Both the position numbers and the translations under genes were made by a program. 41,520 bases of DNA from Betaproteobacteria bacterium (GTDB lineage: Bacteria; Pseudomonadota; Gammaproteobacteria; Burkholderiales; SG8-39): contig SHXF01000036.1 in assembly GCA_009693435.1 (NCBI GenBank), positions 1 through 41,520 on the forward strand, written 5' to 3'. The notes beneath the pieces are model-generated. The model saw only the letters and a program-made list of their open reading frames with translations. It was not told the origin of the DNA and ran no database searches. Of the stretch, positions 1 to 8,176 are shown in pieces (within the stretch, counting starts at the first letter, position 1; each line of letters opens with the position of its first letter).

Positions 1-2
1 TC

Positions 3-119
3 TCGTGGCTTGAAATGGAATATGCTCCCGAGAGCTACTCACCGGAGCAATTAGACGAGTTGGACAGGCTCACCGAGCGTTGGATTGACGAACAATTCCC
101 CCATTCCGGGGCACGGTGA
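3..119 (+). CDS. C-terminal end of an unidentified protein
   Basis: An open frame enters from the left edge and stops at TGA 117-119, giving 38 residues beginning SWLEMEYAPESYSPEQ. It is rich in Glu, Asp and Leu and could be the tail of a small helical protein. No family is recognised from so short a piece and the start lies outside the window. The following 110 bases up to pdxH hold no gene I can support. Confidence 0.4.
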   Translation, partial: SWLEMEYAPESYSPEQLDELDRLTERWIDEQFPHSGAR

Positions 120-231
120 AATCAGGCAAGAACTCGGTACTCACGAGGTTATTACGTTGTCGTTATTATTGACTTGCCGCGCGTGCCTGATGCATCCGGT
201 GCTGTCTTGCAGGCATCGCTCTACGGCCTCT

Positions 232-888
232 CTAAGGAGCAAGCCTTTCGATCGACCAGCCTGCGCCTGAGCGCCGATACGCAAGCCTGTCGTGCAGCCG
301 GTTCTTCCTGCCCTGCCAGAACTCTATCATTTCCGGCACCACAACATAGCCGCCCCAGTGAGGCGGGCGTGGCGGGTTGTCGCCGTGTTGCCGTTCGGCC
401 ACTGCGAGACGTTCTTCGAGCGTGGCCCGGTCGGGCACCACGGCGCTTTGCGGCGAGGCAATGGCGCCCAGGCGGCTGCCGAGCGGGCGGCTGTTGAAAT
501 ACGCATCGGATTCGGCCGTGCCGACCTTTTCCACCGGGCCTTCGATGCGCACCTGCCGTTCCAATTCGTTCCAGCAGAACAGCAGGCTCGCCTGGGGATT
601 GTGCTCCAGTTCCTGCCCCTTGCGGCTGTCGTAATTGGTATAAAACACGAATCCGCGCGAGTCCACGCCCTTGAGCAGCACAGCGCGCACCGAGGGCATT
701 CCGCTAGGGCCGGCGGTTGCCAGCGCCATGGTGTTGGGCAGCGCAACGCCGGATTTCAGAACGTCGTCAAACCAGCGCGCGAACTGCCTGATCGGGTCGG
801 CGTCCACGTCTGCTTCGGCCAGTCCCGCGAGCGCGTATTCCTGGCGCTGGTCGGCGATGTCGATGGGTTGCGGCATGAAGGTATGCAT
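232..888 (-). CDS. pdxH: Pyridoxamine 5'-phosphate oxidase
   Basis: FMN-dependent cytosolic enzyme that oxidises pyridoxamine 5'-phosphate or pyridoxine 5'-phosphate to pyridoxal 5'-phosphate, the last step of PLP synthesis and salvage. The 218 residues match the usual family length. The FMN-binding segment is around residues 68-94 ([13 protein letters not shown], then YTNYDSRKG). Further family signatures are LERQVRIEG at 109-117, [16 protein letters not shown] at 133-148, HWGGYVVVP near 177-185 and the C-terminal [12 protein letters not shown] at 190-201. The first Met is used; Met5 is an alternative and neither has a strong ribosome-binding site. It is divergent from the RidA-family gene, with 112 bases between them that must hold both promoters. 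RidA proteins protect PLP enzymes from reactive intermediates, so the pairing makes biological sense. Confidence 0.95.
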   Translation of the reverse strand: MHTFMPQPIDIADQRQEYALAGLAEADVDADPIRQFARWFDDVLKSGVALPNTMALATAGPSGMPSVRAVLLKGVDSRGFVFYTNYDSRKGQELEHNPQASLLFCWNELERQVRIEGPVEKVGTAESDAYFNSRPLGSRLGAIASPQSAVVPDRATLEERLAVAERQHGDNPPRPPHWGGYVVVPEMIEFWQGRKNRLHDRLAYRRSGAGWSIERLAP

Positions 889-1000
889 TCTATCGCAGCC
901 ACCTTCGGCAGCCTGCCGCCTTCCGCGGATTGCATCCTATGGCGACCGGATCCTGCGGGATGGTAGGCTTGCACGACCCATCCACCAATACGGAGCGACA

Positions 1001-1438
1001 ATGGAAAAGCAGAATTTCAGCGCAGGTCTCACCGAGACCGATGCGCCCTTCAACCTGTGCGTGCGCCATGGCGACATGATCTACATTTCGGGCTTGCCGC
1101 CGTTCGACGCGGAATTTTCGGCGAAGCTGGCCGGGGCGCGGCAGCAAGGCCTGCCGTTGCCACCCTTTCCCGACATTGCGTTCGAGAAGCAGGTGCGCAT
1201 CGTGATGGACCACATGAAGGCTCTGGTCGAGGATGCCGGCTCCAACATGGATTGCCTGCTGAAAGTGGTGGTGTGGCTGAAGGATCAGCGCCAGGCGAGC
1301 GAGTTCGACAAGGTCTACCGCACCTATTTCAGCAGCAAGGACACCCTGCCGACCCGGACGCGCATGCAGGCGGGCGCGACACCGCTCGGATGTGGTGTGG
1401 AAGTGGATGCCATCGGCTACGTGCCGAAAAGCAAGTAG
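1001..1438 (+). CDS. RidA/YjgF family deaminase
   Basis: A 145-residue RidA-like protein. The family hydrolyses reactive enamine/imine intermediates made by PLP-dependent enzymes, acting as a cytosolic trimer. Visible features are the N-terminal FSAGLTETDAPFNLCVRHGD, the first strands with ISGLPP at 30-34, and the C-terminal block from PTRTRMQAG to VEVDAIGYV. Arg119 in TRTRM sits where the substrate-carboxylate-binding arginine of RidA is expected. The frame is open further upstream, but ATG 1001 is preferred because the protein then begins like the family. It is divergent from pdxH. The insertion around residues 36-58 (LAGARQQGLPLPPFP) is longer than in E. coli RidA, so this may be a paralogue with another substrate. 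Confidence 0.85.
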   Translation: MEKQNFSAGLTETDAPFNLCVRHGDMIYISGLPPFDAEFSAKLAGARQQGLPLPPFPDIAFEKQVRIVMDHMKALVEDAGSNMDCLLKVVVWLKDQRQASEFDKVYRTYFSSKDTLPTRTRMQAGATPLGCGVEVDAIGYVPKSK

Positions 1439-1461
1439 CGGTCCGTACGCGGGCGCGCCGC

Positions 1462-2619
1462 CTACACGGAGCCTGCCCGGCGCGCGACCTTGCGCTTGCG
1501 GGCGAAGTAACCGCCCCAGAACATCAGCAGGGCGGACGTCCAGAACACCGGCCCCATGCCGAGCGCGGTGCCCAGCGCGCCGAAGGCGAGCGGCAAGCCG
1601 GTCTGGCTCATGTTGATCATGGTGCTGCGTATGCCGATCGCTTCGCCGACACGGCCCGCGGGCGCGGTATCGTGCATCAGCGACAGCACCATCGGCTGCG
1701 AGGCCCCCAGACCGATTCCCAGCACAAATGCAACCGCCATCAGCAGGCCGGGGCTGGTGAAAAACGGGAAGCAGCCGAATGCGGCGCCCGACACGATCAG
1801 CGACGCCGACATCACCGACCAGGGCGACAGGCGCCGCACGAAGAGGGGCAGCAGCAGTCGGATGACGAAGCAGGCCGCGGCGAAGGCCCCGAGTATCAGC
1901 CCGATGGTGGACGCGGAAAAGCCCAGGTGCGTCCCGTAGATCGGGGTGGCGAAGGTGAACAGGTCCCAGGCCATGGCTTGCAGTCCACTGAATATGAACA
2001 CGCGGCGCATCTCGCGGTCCTGCAGCAGATCGGTGACCCGTCGCCCGGGCACGGGTTTGTAAGTCGCATGCGGCCGCGGCAGGGCGATCCCGTTCATCGC
2101 CAGCACTACCGTGGGCACGATGGTAAACACCGAAAGTACGGCGAATGCGACCGGATGCCCCGCGCCATCTATGGCAAAGCCGGTCAGCATCGGCCCGATG
2201 AAGGAGGAGATCGAAAATCCCAGCGATACCATGCTGAAGGTGATGGCCCTGTCCTCCGGTCGTCCCAGGTAACCGGCCATGTTCTGCATCGCCACGTGGT
2301 ACAGCGTGAAGCTGGTGCCCATCAGGGCGCTGGTGAAGTAGAGCGACGTCATCGAATGCCAGATGAATGGAATCATGGTGGCGACCCCCAGGCCCACGGA
2401 GGACCACAGCATCGGCGCCCGCCCCCCGATGCGGTCCACGAGGCGCCCGGCGCTCACCGCGAGCAGCATCGGCAGCAGCGCGCTCAGCGACATCAGCACG
2501 CCCACTTCGAACGGGGTCGCGCCCAGGTGGATCGCATACAGGGACACACCCACTCGAGCGCCGGTGAAGGCGAGGTGATTGCAAATGGTGAGCAGGATGA
2601 GGCGGTGTAGTGTAGACAT
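1462..2619 (-). CDS. MFS transporter
   Basis: A 385-residue polytopic inner-membrane protein with the twelve-helix pattern of the major facilitator superfamily. The cytoplasmic loop after helix 2 carries the MFS signature near residues 58-67 (AGRLVDRIGGR). The second half begins after the basic central loop around RPHATYKPVPGRR. The substrate cannot be deduced; length and hydrophobicity fit proton-driven drug or metabolite efflux carriers. The ATG lies inside a 13-bp tandem repeat, so the N-terminal residues MSTLH are encoded by repeat DNA and a start further upstream in the repeat is possible. It is convergent with the RidA gene, whose stop lies 23 bases away. Confidence 0.85.
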   Translation of the reverse strand: MSTLHRLILLTICNHLAFTGARVGVSLYAIHLGATPFEVGVLMSLSALLPMLLAVSAGRLVDRIGGRAPMLWSSVGLGVATMIPFIWHSMTSLYFTSALMGTSFTLYHVAMQNMAGYLGRPEDRAITFSMVSLGFSISSFIGPMLTGFAIDGAGHPVAFAVLSVFTIVPTVVLAMNGIALPRPHATYKPVPGRRVTDLLQDREMRRVFIFSGLQAMAWDLFTFATPIYGTHLGFSASTIGLILGAFAAACFVIRLLLPLFVRRLSPWSVMSASLIVSGAAFGCFPFFTSPGLLMAVAFVLGIGLGASQPMVLSLMHDTAPAGRVGEAIGIRSTMINMSQTGLPLAFGALGTALGMGPVFWTSALLMFWGGYFARKRKVARRAGSV

Positions 2620-2661
2620 GCAGTGTGGACATGCAGAGTGGAGACGCGGGGTGGACGTGCG
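2610..2661. repeat. 13-bp tandem repeat over the MFS start codon
   Basis: Four head-to-tail units of 13 bp starting at 2610, 2623, 2636 and 2649. The first two differ at one base (GTGTAGACATGCA and GTGTGGACATGCA); the third and fourth are more diverged. The MFS start codon (complement of 2617-2619) is in the first unit, so unit number would change the distance between promoter and start. Confidence 0.7.
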
Positions 2662-2779
2662 GGGCGGTCATGTATGGCCGGTCTAGCTCCCGCGCCACCC
2701 GGCCGGAGAAAGTCTGGGGGATCCGTCTGCGGGCGGGGGAGCGTCTGCGACGGCAGAGCTGTCCGGGACTGCGACGCAA

Positions 2780-3658
2780 TCAAGCGGGGATTTTACGCGA
2801 TGCGCCCTGGTACAACACGAGCGCAGTGGCGATCAGCACCATGCCGCCTCCCAGCAGCGTCGCTGCGCTGAGCGTCTCGCCCAGCAGCGTCACGCCCCAC
2901 AGCACGCCGAACACCGGAATCAGAAAGGTCACGGTCAGGGCCCGGGTCGGTCCCACCTCGGCCAGCAGCCGGAAGTAAATCAGGTAGCCGAGCGCGCTGC
3001 AGAGAAGCGAAATGCCGAGCACCGCGACGATTACGCCCGCGGAGAATGCGCTCGCCGGTGGCGGCATTGTCAGCATCGGTGTCGTGACCAGGGTGGCGAA
3101 CACCAGGCACGCGACCCCCATGGTCAACGGAGGCGTATCGGCGAGGCGGCGTTTGACGAAAATGCTCCCCAGCGCATACGCGAGGCACGCGGCCAGACAG
3201 GCGAACACACCCAGCAGCATGTCGGGGTTGGAGGCGGTCGTATCAAAGCCGGAGAGCACCGCTACGCCGGCGATGCCGAGCGCGAGGCCGGCCGCGAGCC
3301 GCAGAGTGAAGGATTCTCGCAGCCAGATCGCGCCGCAGATCGCGGCAAACAGCGGCGTGATCGCGTTGAGTATGGCCATGTGCGAGGCGCTGAGGTATTG
3401 CCCGGCAAAGGCAAACAATCCCCAGGGCAGGCCGGTATTGAGCGCACCGGCGAACGCGTAATCCTTCCAGCGGCTGCGCATGCGCAGGTCGAGGCCGATG
3501 GCTTTGGCGTAGGCCAGCATCGCCAGCGCGGCCAGAACGACGCGCAACTCGGCAAACCACGCCGCCCCGATGGACGGCACCGCCATGCGGATGAACAGAA
3601 AGGACGCCCCCCAGAGCGCGCCCAGCGCGATCAGGCGCGCAAGATTGGCGGGGCTCAT
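2780..3658 (-). CDS. EamA-family (DMT) transporter
   Basis: A 292-residue membrane protein with about ten hydrophobic helices in two homologous EamA halves. The first half begins LIALGALWGASFLFIRMAVP. The second contains LLCSALGYLIYFRLLAEVGP and ends FGVLWGVTLLGETLS, both typical of drug/metabolite transporters. Such proteins usually export amino acids or other small metabolites; the substrate here is unknown. It has the same orientation as the MFS gene, 160 bases away, and could be transcribed with it. The downstream-strand neighbour is the aldo/keto reductase, 36 bases upstream of the start, so these genes may form one minus-strand operon. Confidence 0.85.
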   Translation of the reverse strand: MSPANLARLIALGALWGASFLFIRMAVPSIGAAWFAELRVVLAALAMLAYAKAIGLDLRMRSRWKDYAFAGALNTGLPWGLFAFAGQYLSASHMAILNAITPLFAAICGAIWLRESFTLRLAAGLALGIAGVAVLSGFDTTASNPDMLLGVFACLAACLAYALGSIFVKRRLADTPPLTMGVACLVFATLVTTPMLTMPPPASAFSAGVIVAVLGISLLCSALGYLIYFRLLAEVGPTRALTVTFLIPVFGVLWGVTLLGETLSAATLLGGGMVLIATALVLYQGASRKIPA

Positions 3659-3694
3659 CCCAGGCGTCAGGGAAGCCGTGCCCGGGCCGGGCTG

Positions 3695-4627
3695 TTACGC
3701 CGGCTTGGCGAAGTACGTAGCCATGCGCTGGCGCATCGCCTCATCGGGCAGCGGATCAGCCGCCGCGGCGAGGTTGTCGGCAATGTGAACGGGACTGCGG
3801 GTGCCGGGGATGGCGCAGGTCACGGCAGGGTGGCCGAGGATCCACTTGAGAAAGAATTGCGCCCAGCTGTTGCAGCCCAGTTCCTTCGCCCACTCCGGCA
3901 GCGCCCGGCCGCCAACCCGGCGGAACATCGCGCCTTCGGCGAAGGGCCGGTTGACGATCACCGCAACCTGCGCGTCGGCCGCGGCGCGCAGCAGCCGCCG
4001 ATCCGCCTCGGGTTCGGCCAGCGAGTAATTCACCTGGAGAAAATCGATGCCGCCGGCGCCCAGCGCCTTTTCCAGATCACGATGCGCACCGGCCTGGTAA
4101 TGGGTGACGCCGATATGGCGAACGCGCCCCGATTTCTTCCAGTCGCGCAGGGTCTGCAAATGCACGTCGCTATCGACCAGGTTGTGCACCTGCATCAGGT
4201 CCAGGCGATTCACCCGGAGCTTGGCGAATGACGCTTCCATCTGGCGAATGCCGGCCTCTCGCCCGCTGGTCCATACCTTGGTGGCGAGGAACAGTTGCGC
4301 GTGAATGCCCAATTCCTGCGCCAGATCGCCGACCACCTGCTCGGCCCGGCCGTACATCGGGGAACTGTCCACCATGCGAGCGCCCAGTCCGGTGAACAAA
4401 CGCAGCGTATCGCGCGCCTGCGCCAGCTCGTCGGCCGCGCTGATATCGAAGCTCTGCCAGGTGCCCAGTCCGATCGCAGGCAGCATTTCGCCGCTGCGCG
4501 GGATTTTGCGGGACAGCAGACGGGAAGGCGGCGGCGTGGCGCCGGTGCCGGGCAGGGCCATGGCAACTCCGGTGATCAGTCCCGCAGTGAGCGCCAGCAT
4601 GCGGCGCCTGCGCGGATCGGGGTTCAT
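3695..4627 (-). CDS. Aldo/keto reductase with Tat-like leader
   Basis: A 310-residue NADPH-type aldo/keto reductase, a TIM-barrel oxidoreductase acting on carbonyl compounds. The catalytic tetrad is visible: Asp87 and Tyr92 in VDSSPMYG, Lys117 in LATKVW and His148 in QVHN. The N-terminus MNPDPRRRRMLALTAG, followed by a hydrophobic stretch and a Pro/Ala-rich segment to about residue 36, looks like a twin-arginine leader, so export of a folded, cofactor-loaded enzyme is likely. Signals of this sort occur on a minority of AKRs. The substrate is unknown. It lies 36 bases upstream of the EamA gene on the same strand and is probably co-transcribed with it. Confidence 0.88.
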   Translation of the reverse strand: MNPDPRRRRMLALTAGLITGVAMALPGTGATPPPSRLLSRKIPRSGEMLPAIGLGTWQSFDISAADELAQARDTLRLFTGLGARMVDSSPMYGRAEQVVGDLAQELGIHAQLFLATKVWTSGREAGIRQMEASFAKLRVNRLDLMQVHNLVDSDVHLQTLRDWKKSGRVRHIGVTHYQAGAHRDLEKALGAGGIDFLQVNYSLAEPEADRRLLRAAADAQVAVIVNRPFAEGAMFRRVGGRALPEWAKELGCNSWAQFFLKWILGHPAVTCAIPGTRSPVHIADNLAAAADPLPDEAMRQRMATYFAKPA

Positions 4628-4913
4628 GAACCGGCGGTGTGGCGCCGAGTGGAAAAAACGGTGGAAAATGCGCGCATGCGCCCATGGTAGGTGAAACGCG
4701 GATCAATTCAAACCCCTGTCCTGCCGGATACGCCGATCAGGTCCCGGTTTCAGGCGAAATAGTTGATCGCGCCGCCTCGCGCAGCAGCCAATACTCTCGT
4801 AAAATTTGTCCTCGCGGAATCTGACTGCGAGGCTGTGAAAAGTGCAGGCCAGCACGACCGAACTTAGCCCGGCCTGGTACCGGCACCCACGCAGGATCGA
4901 TAAAGGAGAAATC

Positions 4914-5153
4914 ATGAACAAGTCCGCATACACGCTGTTGGCTGTTGCCGCGTTTGGCGTTGCGCTGGCGGGTTGCGACATGCCCGGCTCGACGCCCGCG
5001 CCGAAGACCACGAGCGCCAAGCAGACGCCGAGTTCCACCGATCTCACCAAGCGCCAGCGCGACGTGATGGACAGCGCCAAGGAGGTGCAGGGCGTCGTCG
5101 ACGCGGGCGAAGAGGCGCGGCGCAAGCAACTTGACGCCGCCGAAAGCAAGTAG
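4914..5153 (+). CDS. Small lipoprotein
   Basis: A 79-residue protein with a lipoprotein signal: MNKS, a hydrophobic stretch and a lipobox LAGC with Cys21. The residue after Cys is Asp22, which in enterobacteria favours retention in the inner membrane. The mature part is hydrophilic, Pro/Thr/Ser-rich, then a short predicted helix (LTKRQRDVMDSAKEV) with many charges. ATG 4914 follows a strong AAAGGAG site at good spacing, which settles the start even though the frame is open further upstream. No enzyme domain is seen; a structural or accessory envelope role is a guess. Confidence 0.7.
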   Translation: MNKSAYTLLAVAAFGVALAGCDMPGSTPAPKTTSAKQTPSSTDLTKRQRDVMDSAKEVQGVVDAGEEARRKQLDAAESK

Positions 5154-5295
5154 CGCGCGTGCAGGGCGCGCCGGTCGACGCCTGCAACCGGGGTGTCTGC
5201 GACAGCGCATGGCGTATCATCGTCGTCCTTGCAGGCAAGCCGTTTCCCGGCGGTTTGCCGCAATCCTCGGAACCCGGGGCAACTGATGGAAGGGG

Positions 5296-6030
5296 ATGGC
5301 CTTGGCAAAAAGCGGCGGCGTAATCGCAAGAATGGATAAAGTCGTCAATGACTTTGCCTTGCGCACTCGGTTTTTTCAGGAAGACATGACACCAGGCCGG
5401 GCGAAGATGTTCGTGTTCCAGCACCGGCTGAATACACGCCAGCGGAACTCGGTGCTGAAGCTGAGAGTGGCGACCAACTGTCCCGACTGGGAGACGCGCA
5501 TGAACATCATCCGCGCCAGCACCCAGGAAGTGATCGCCGACCACGAGCACGGCGGCGGCAAGGCTCACTGGGAGATCCTCGAGGGACTCGGCGAGCACAT
5601 CGGCTTGAAGCGCAAGGATATCCGCGCCGCTGCGCCGCTGCCCACGACGCAACTCGCGTGGTCGGCCTGGGAAGGGTTGATGGGGAACCGCCACTGGCTG
5701 GAAGGCATCGTTGCGAACACCTGCGCCGAGCGCGTCAATGTCCCCGGGTACGGAAGCGGCGTGATGAGGAAGCAGGGCTGGTTCGGACTGGAGCGCCAGC
5801 GCTGGAGCAAGCTGTTCGGCTTGAAGGGCAAGCAGCTCGATTTCTTCGAACTGCATGAGAAAGCCGACATCGAACATTCCGACATGGGCTGGGCGGCGGT
5901 CGAGCGTTTTTCCAAACAGCTGAAAATGGAAAACGAGGTGGTGACGGCCTGCGAGCGCAACCTTCAGGTGTGGGAGCTGTACCTGAACGGCATTGCCGCA
6001 GGCGGCGATGCCCTCGATCGCAAGAAGTAG
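5296..6030 (+). CDS. Haem-oxygenase-like diiron (TenA/PqqC-fold) protein
   Basis: A 244-residue, all-helical protein resembling the iron-containing redox enzyme group of the haem-oxygenase-like fold, near TenA and PqqC. Possible metal ligands are Glu78 and His83 in TQEVIADHEH, Glu145 in NTCAER, and the C-terminal pattern His187, Asp191, His194 in ELHEKADIEHSDMG. Characterised relatives oxidise or fragment small amino-acid-like or fatty substrates; the substrate here is unknown. A GGAAGG sequence lies very close to ATG 5296; Met13 is an alternative start without a visible site. Its last codons overlap the start region of the following Bug gene, which suggests co-transcription. Confidence 0.65.
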   Translation: MALAKSGGVIARMDKVVNDFALRTRFFQEDMTPGRAKMFVFQHRLNTRQRNSVLKLRVATNCPDWETRMNIIRASTQEVIADHEHGGGKAHWEILEGLGEHIGLKRKDIRAAAPLPTTQLAWSAWEGLMGNRHWLEGIVANTCAERVNVPGYGSGVMRKQGWFGLERQRWSKLFGLKGKQLDFFELHEKADIEHSDMGWAAVERFSKQLKMENEVVTACERNLQVWELYLNGIAAGGDALDRKK

Positions 6031-7072
6031 CATTGCATCCGGCCGCGTCAGTCCGGGGGTGAGCACGCTCTCAGGCAGGCTCGCAAGCAGGGTCGCAAGC
6101 AGGCTCGCCTCCGCGGCAATTGCGCTCTGTGCCGCTTGCGCGGTGGCGTTGGCGGCGATCACCCCGGCCGCCGCGCAATACCCCAGCCGGCCGATCCGGC
6201 TGCTGGTGCCCATTCCACCCGGCGGGGGGCCGGACATCGTGGCGCGCCTCATCGCGCCCAAGCTGGCCGAAGCGCTGGGCGAGCCGGTGCTGGTGGAGAA
6301 CCGGGTCGGCGGCAACGGTTCGGTTGCCGGGGAAGCGGTGGCGCGCGCCGCGCCCGACGGCTACACGCTGCTGCTCGGCATGGATAGCCTGCTCGCCATC
6401 AATCCGCATCTGTACGGCAAAATGCCGTTCGATCCGCTGAAGGATCTGACGCCCGTGGCGAGCCTGGTGTCCAACGGATTCTTTCTCGCGGTGAATCCGT
6501 CGCTGCCGGCGCGCACCCTGCAGGAATTCATCGAGTACGCGCGCCGCGCCAATCCGCCGTTGCAATACGCGTCGGGCGGCAACGGCAGCCAGCACCATCT
6601 CACCATGGAACGTCTCAAGGCCCGCGCCGGCATCAGCCTGGTCCACATCCCCTACAAGGGCGGCGCGCCGGCCACCACCGCCACCGTCGCCGGCGAGGTG
6701 TCGGCGATGATGTCGGGCACTTCCACTGCCGGCCAGATCAAGGCGGGCCGCCTGCGCGCGATTGCGTTCACTGGTCCGGCGCGCTCGCCGGTGATGCCCG
6801 AGGTGCCGACCATCGCCGAGCTTTATCCCGATTTCGTCATGGTGCAGTGGTACGGCCTGTTTGCGCCGGCCGGCGTGCCCGCGGCGGTGCTCGCGCGGCT
6901 GCGCGCGGAGGTGAACAAGGCGCTCGCGCAGCCGGATGTCCGCGACCGGTTGCGCAGCGCCGGCGGCGTGGAAACGTGGATCACCACACCCGAGGAGTTC
7001 GCGGCCGGCATACGCAACGACTACGCCCGCTACGCGAAGCTGGTGAAGGACATCGGCGCGAAGGTCGACTGA
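6008..7072 (+). CDS. Bug-family (tripartite tricarboxylate transporter) substrate-binding protein
   Basis: A periplasmic solute receptor of the TctC/Bug family, which binds carboxylates and other small metabolites. After the signal peptide (hydrophobic ALCAACAVALAAITPAAA) the mature protein begins near QYPSRPIRLLVP. Family signatures follow: PPGGGPDIVARLIAPKL, VLVENRVGGNG, APDGYTLLLG and HIPYKGGAPATTATVAGEV. Start choice is uncertain: ATG 5993, ATG 6008 and GTG 6059 are all in frame and differ only in the leader. The middle one is given; GTG 6059 would give a leader of normal length. It overlaps the diiron-protein gene and is followed after two bases by an EamA exporter. No TctA/TctB genes lie nearby. 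Confidence 0.88.
   Translation: MPSIARSSIASGRVSPGVSTLSGRLASRVASRLASAAIALCAACAVALAAITPAAAQYPSRPIRLLVPIPPGGGPDIVARLIAPKLAEALGEPVLVENRVGGNGSVAGEAVARAAPDGYTLLLGMDSLLAINPHLYGKMPFDPLKDLTPVASLVSNGFFLAVNPSLPARTLQEFIEYARRANPPLQYASGGNGSQHHLTMERLKARAGISLVHIPYKGGAPATTATVAGEVSAMMSGTSTAGQIKAGRLRAIAFTGPARSPVMPEVPTIAELYPDFVMVQWYGLFAPAGVPAAVLARLRAEVNKALAQPDVRDRLRSAGGVETWITTPEEFAAGIRNDYARYAKLVKDIGAKVD
6077..6108. repeat. 12-bp tandem repeat in signal-peptide codons
   Basis: About 2.7 units of a 12-bp sequence (AGGCTCGCAAGC, AGGGTCGCAAGC, AGGCTCGC). They encode the repeated (G)RLAS/RVAS/RLAS motif at the start of the Bug leader peptide, so slippage adds or removes four residues without breaking the frame. Confidence 0.6.
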
Positions 7073-7074
7073 GC

Positions 7075-8016
7075 TTGTCCGCGCTTCCGTTGCGCGCCGA
7101 CCCGCAGTTTGCGGCGGGCGTCGTCGCTGCGCTGATCGCAGTGGTGATCTGGGGCGTGCAGTTTCCCATCGCCAAGGATGTGTTCGTTGCAGTAGATCCG
7201 TTTCACGTCACGCTGATCCGGTGCGCGACGGCGACGCTGGTGCTGGTGCCGGTCATCCTGTGGCGCGAGGGCTGGGGGGCGATGCGCTACTACGGGCGGT
7301 TCAGGCAGGCGGCGTTGTTCGGCGCGCTCGGCATGTCGATTTCGCCGCTGCTGGTGTTCAGCGGGATCGGATTGTCGCGACCGGAGCACGCTGCGGTAAT
7401 CGCCGCGCTGCAGCCCTCGATGACCGGGCTTGCCGAATGGTGGCTGCGCGGCCGGCGCCCGCCACCCTTCACCATTTTCTGCATCTTTGCCGCGCTCATC
7501 GGCGTGGTGACCGTTGTCACGAGGTGGGACCTCACGGTGCATGTCACCCCGGTGGAACTGCTGGGCGATGCCATGGTGCTGCTCGGCATGATCTGCTGGA
7601 TCGCCTACGTCATGGCATCGGAGATTTTCAAGGGCTGGTCGGCGATGCGTCTGACCGTGCTGACCCTGATTCCGGCGGCGCTGGCATCGCTGATGATCAC
7701 GATGGCGTGCATTGCATTTGGCTGGCTGCATTTTCCGGAGGAGGCGGCACTGCGTTCGGTCGGCTGGGAACTGGCCTACCTGTCGCTCGCGGGCGTGGTG
7801 CTGTCCATGGTGTGCTGGAACTGGGGCAACCAGCGCATCGGTCCCCTCAACTCGGTGCTGCTCATCAGCTTGCTGCCCGTGACCACGTTCGCGGTGCGCG
7901 CCTGGCAAGGGTATCGATTCGCACCGCTGGAAATCGCCGGCGTTGCGCTGGTGGTCGCCGCACTGGTCGCGAACAACCTGTACCAGCGCCATGCGCGTGC
8001 TGTGGCATCGCGCTGA
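7075..8016 (+). CDS. EamA-family (DMT) transporter
   Basis: A polytopic membrane protein of about 313 residues with ten hydrophobic segments and two EamA halves. Helix 1 reads AALIAVVIWGVQFPIAK and the second half contains LLGMICWIAYVMASEIFKGW. The C-terminal helix is followed by a basic tail (YQRHARAVASR). Members export metabolites or amino acids; the substrate is unknown. No ATG lies before helix 1 in this frame. TTG 7075, two bases after the Bug stop, is the most plausible start, with CTG 7069 as an alternative. The tight coupling suggests translation linked to the Bug gene. The stop codon lies inside the first unit of a 23-bp tandem repeat. Confidence 0.82.
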   Translation: MSALPLRADPQFAAGVVAALIAVVIWGVQFPIAKDVFVAVDPFHVTLIRCATATLVLVPVILWREGWGAMRYYGRFRQAALFGALGMSISPLLVFSGIGLSRPEHAAVIAALQPSMTGLAEWWLRGRRPPPFTIFCIFAALIGVVTVVTRWDLTVHVTPVELLGDAMVLLGMICWIAYVMASEIFKGWSAMRLTVLTLIPAALASLMITMACIAFGWLHFPEEAALRSVGWELAYLSLAGVVLSMVCWNWGNQRIGPLNSVLLISLLPVTTFAVRAWQGYRFAPLEIAGVALVVAALVANNLYQRHARAVASR

Positions 8017-8160
8017 GCGCGATTCATCAACGACGCTGAGCGCGATTCATCAACGACGCTGAGCGCGATTCATCAACGACGCTGAGCGCGATTTATCAAC
8101 GACGCTGAGCGTGATCCATCAAGGGCGCTGAGCTCGATTCAGCAAAGGCGCTGAGCGCAG
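8012..8160. repeat. 23-bp tandem repeat between convergent genes
   Basis: Six full units and a partial seventh, starting at 8012, 8035, 8058, 8081, 8104, 8127 and 8150. The first three full units read GCTGAGCGCGATTCATCAAC plus GAC; later ones carry point changes. The array contains the TGA stop of the EamA gene and ends 17 bases before the stop of the convergent amidase gene. No strong terminator was seen here. Confidence 0.9.
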
Positions 8161-8176
8161 CCCCGCTTCGCGCCGC

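Noticed and set aside
890..2779. 629-codon minus-strand frame through RidA and MFS genes
   Set aside because: Overlaps two clear genes and is dominated by Arg/Ala/His shadow composition.
8012..8160. 23-bp array read as a CRISPR or a terminator
   Set aside because: Units are adjacent without spacers, and no stable GC hairpin with a T-run is present.
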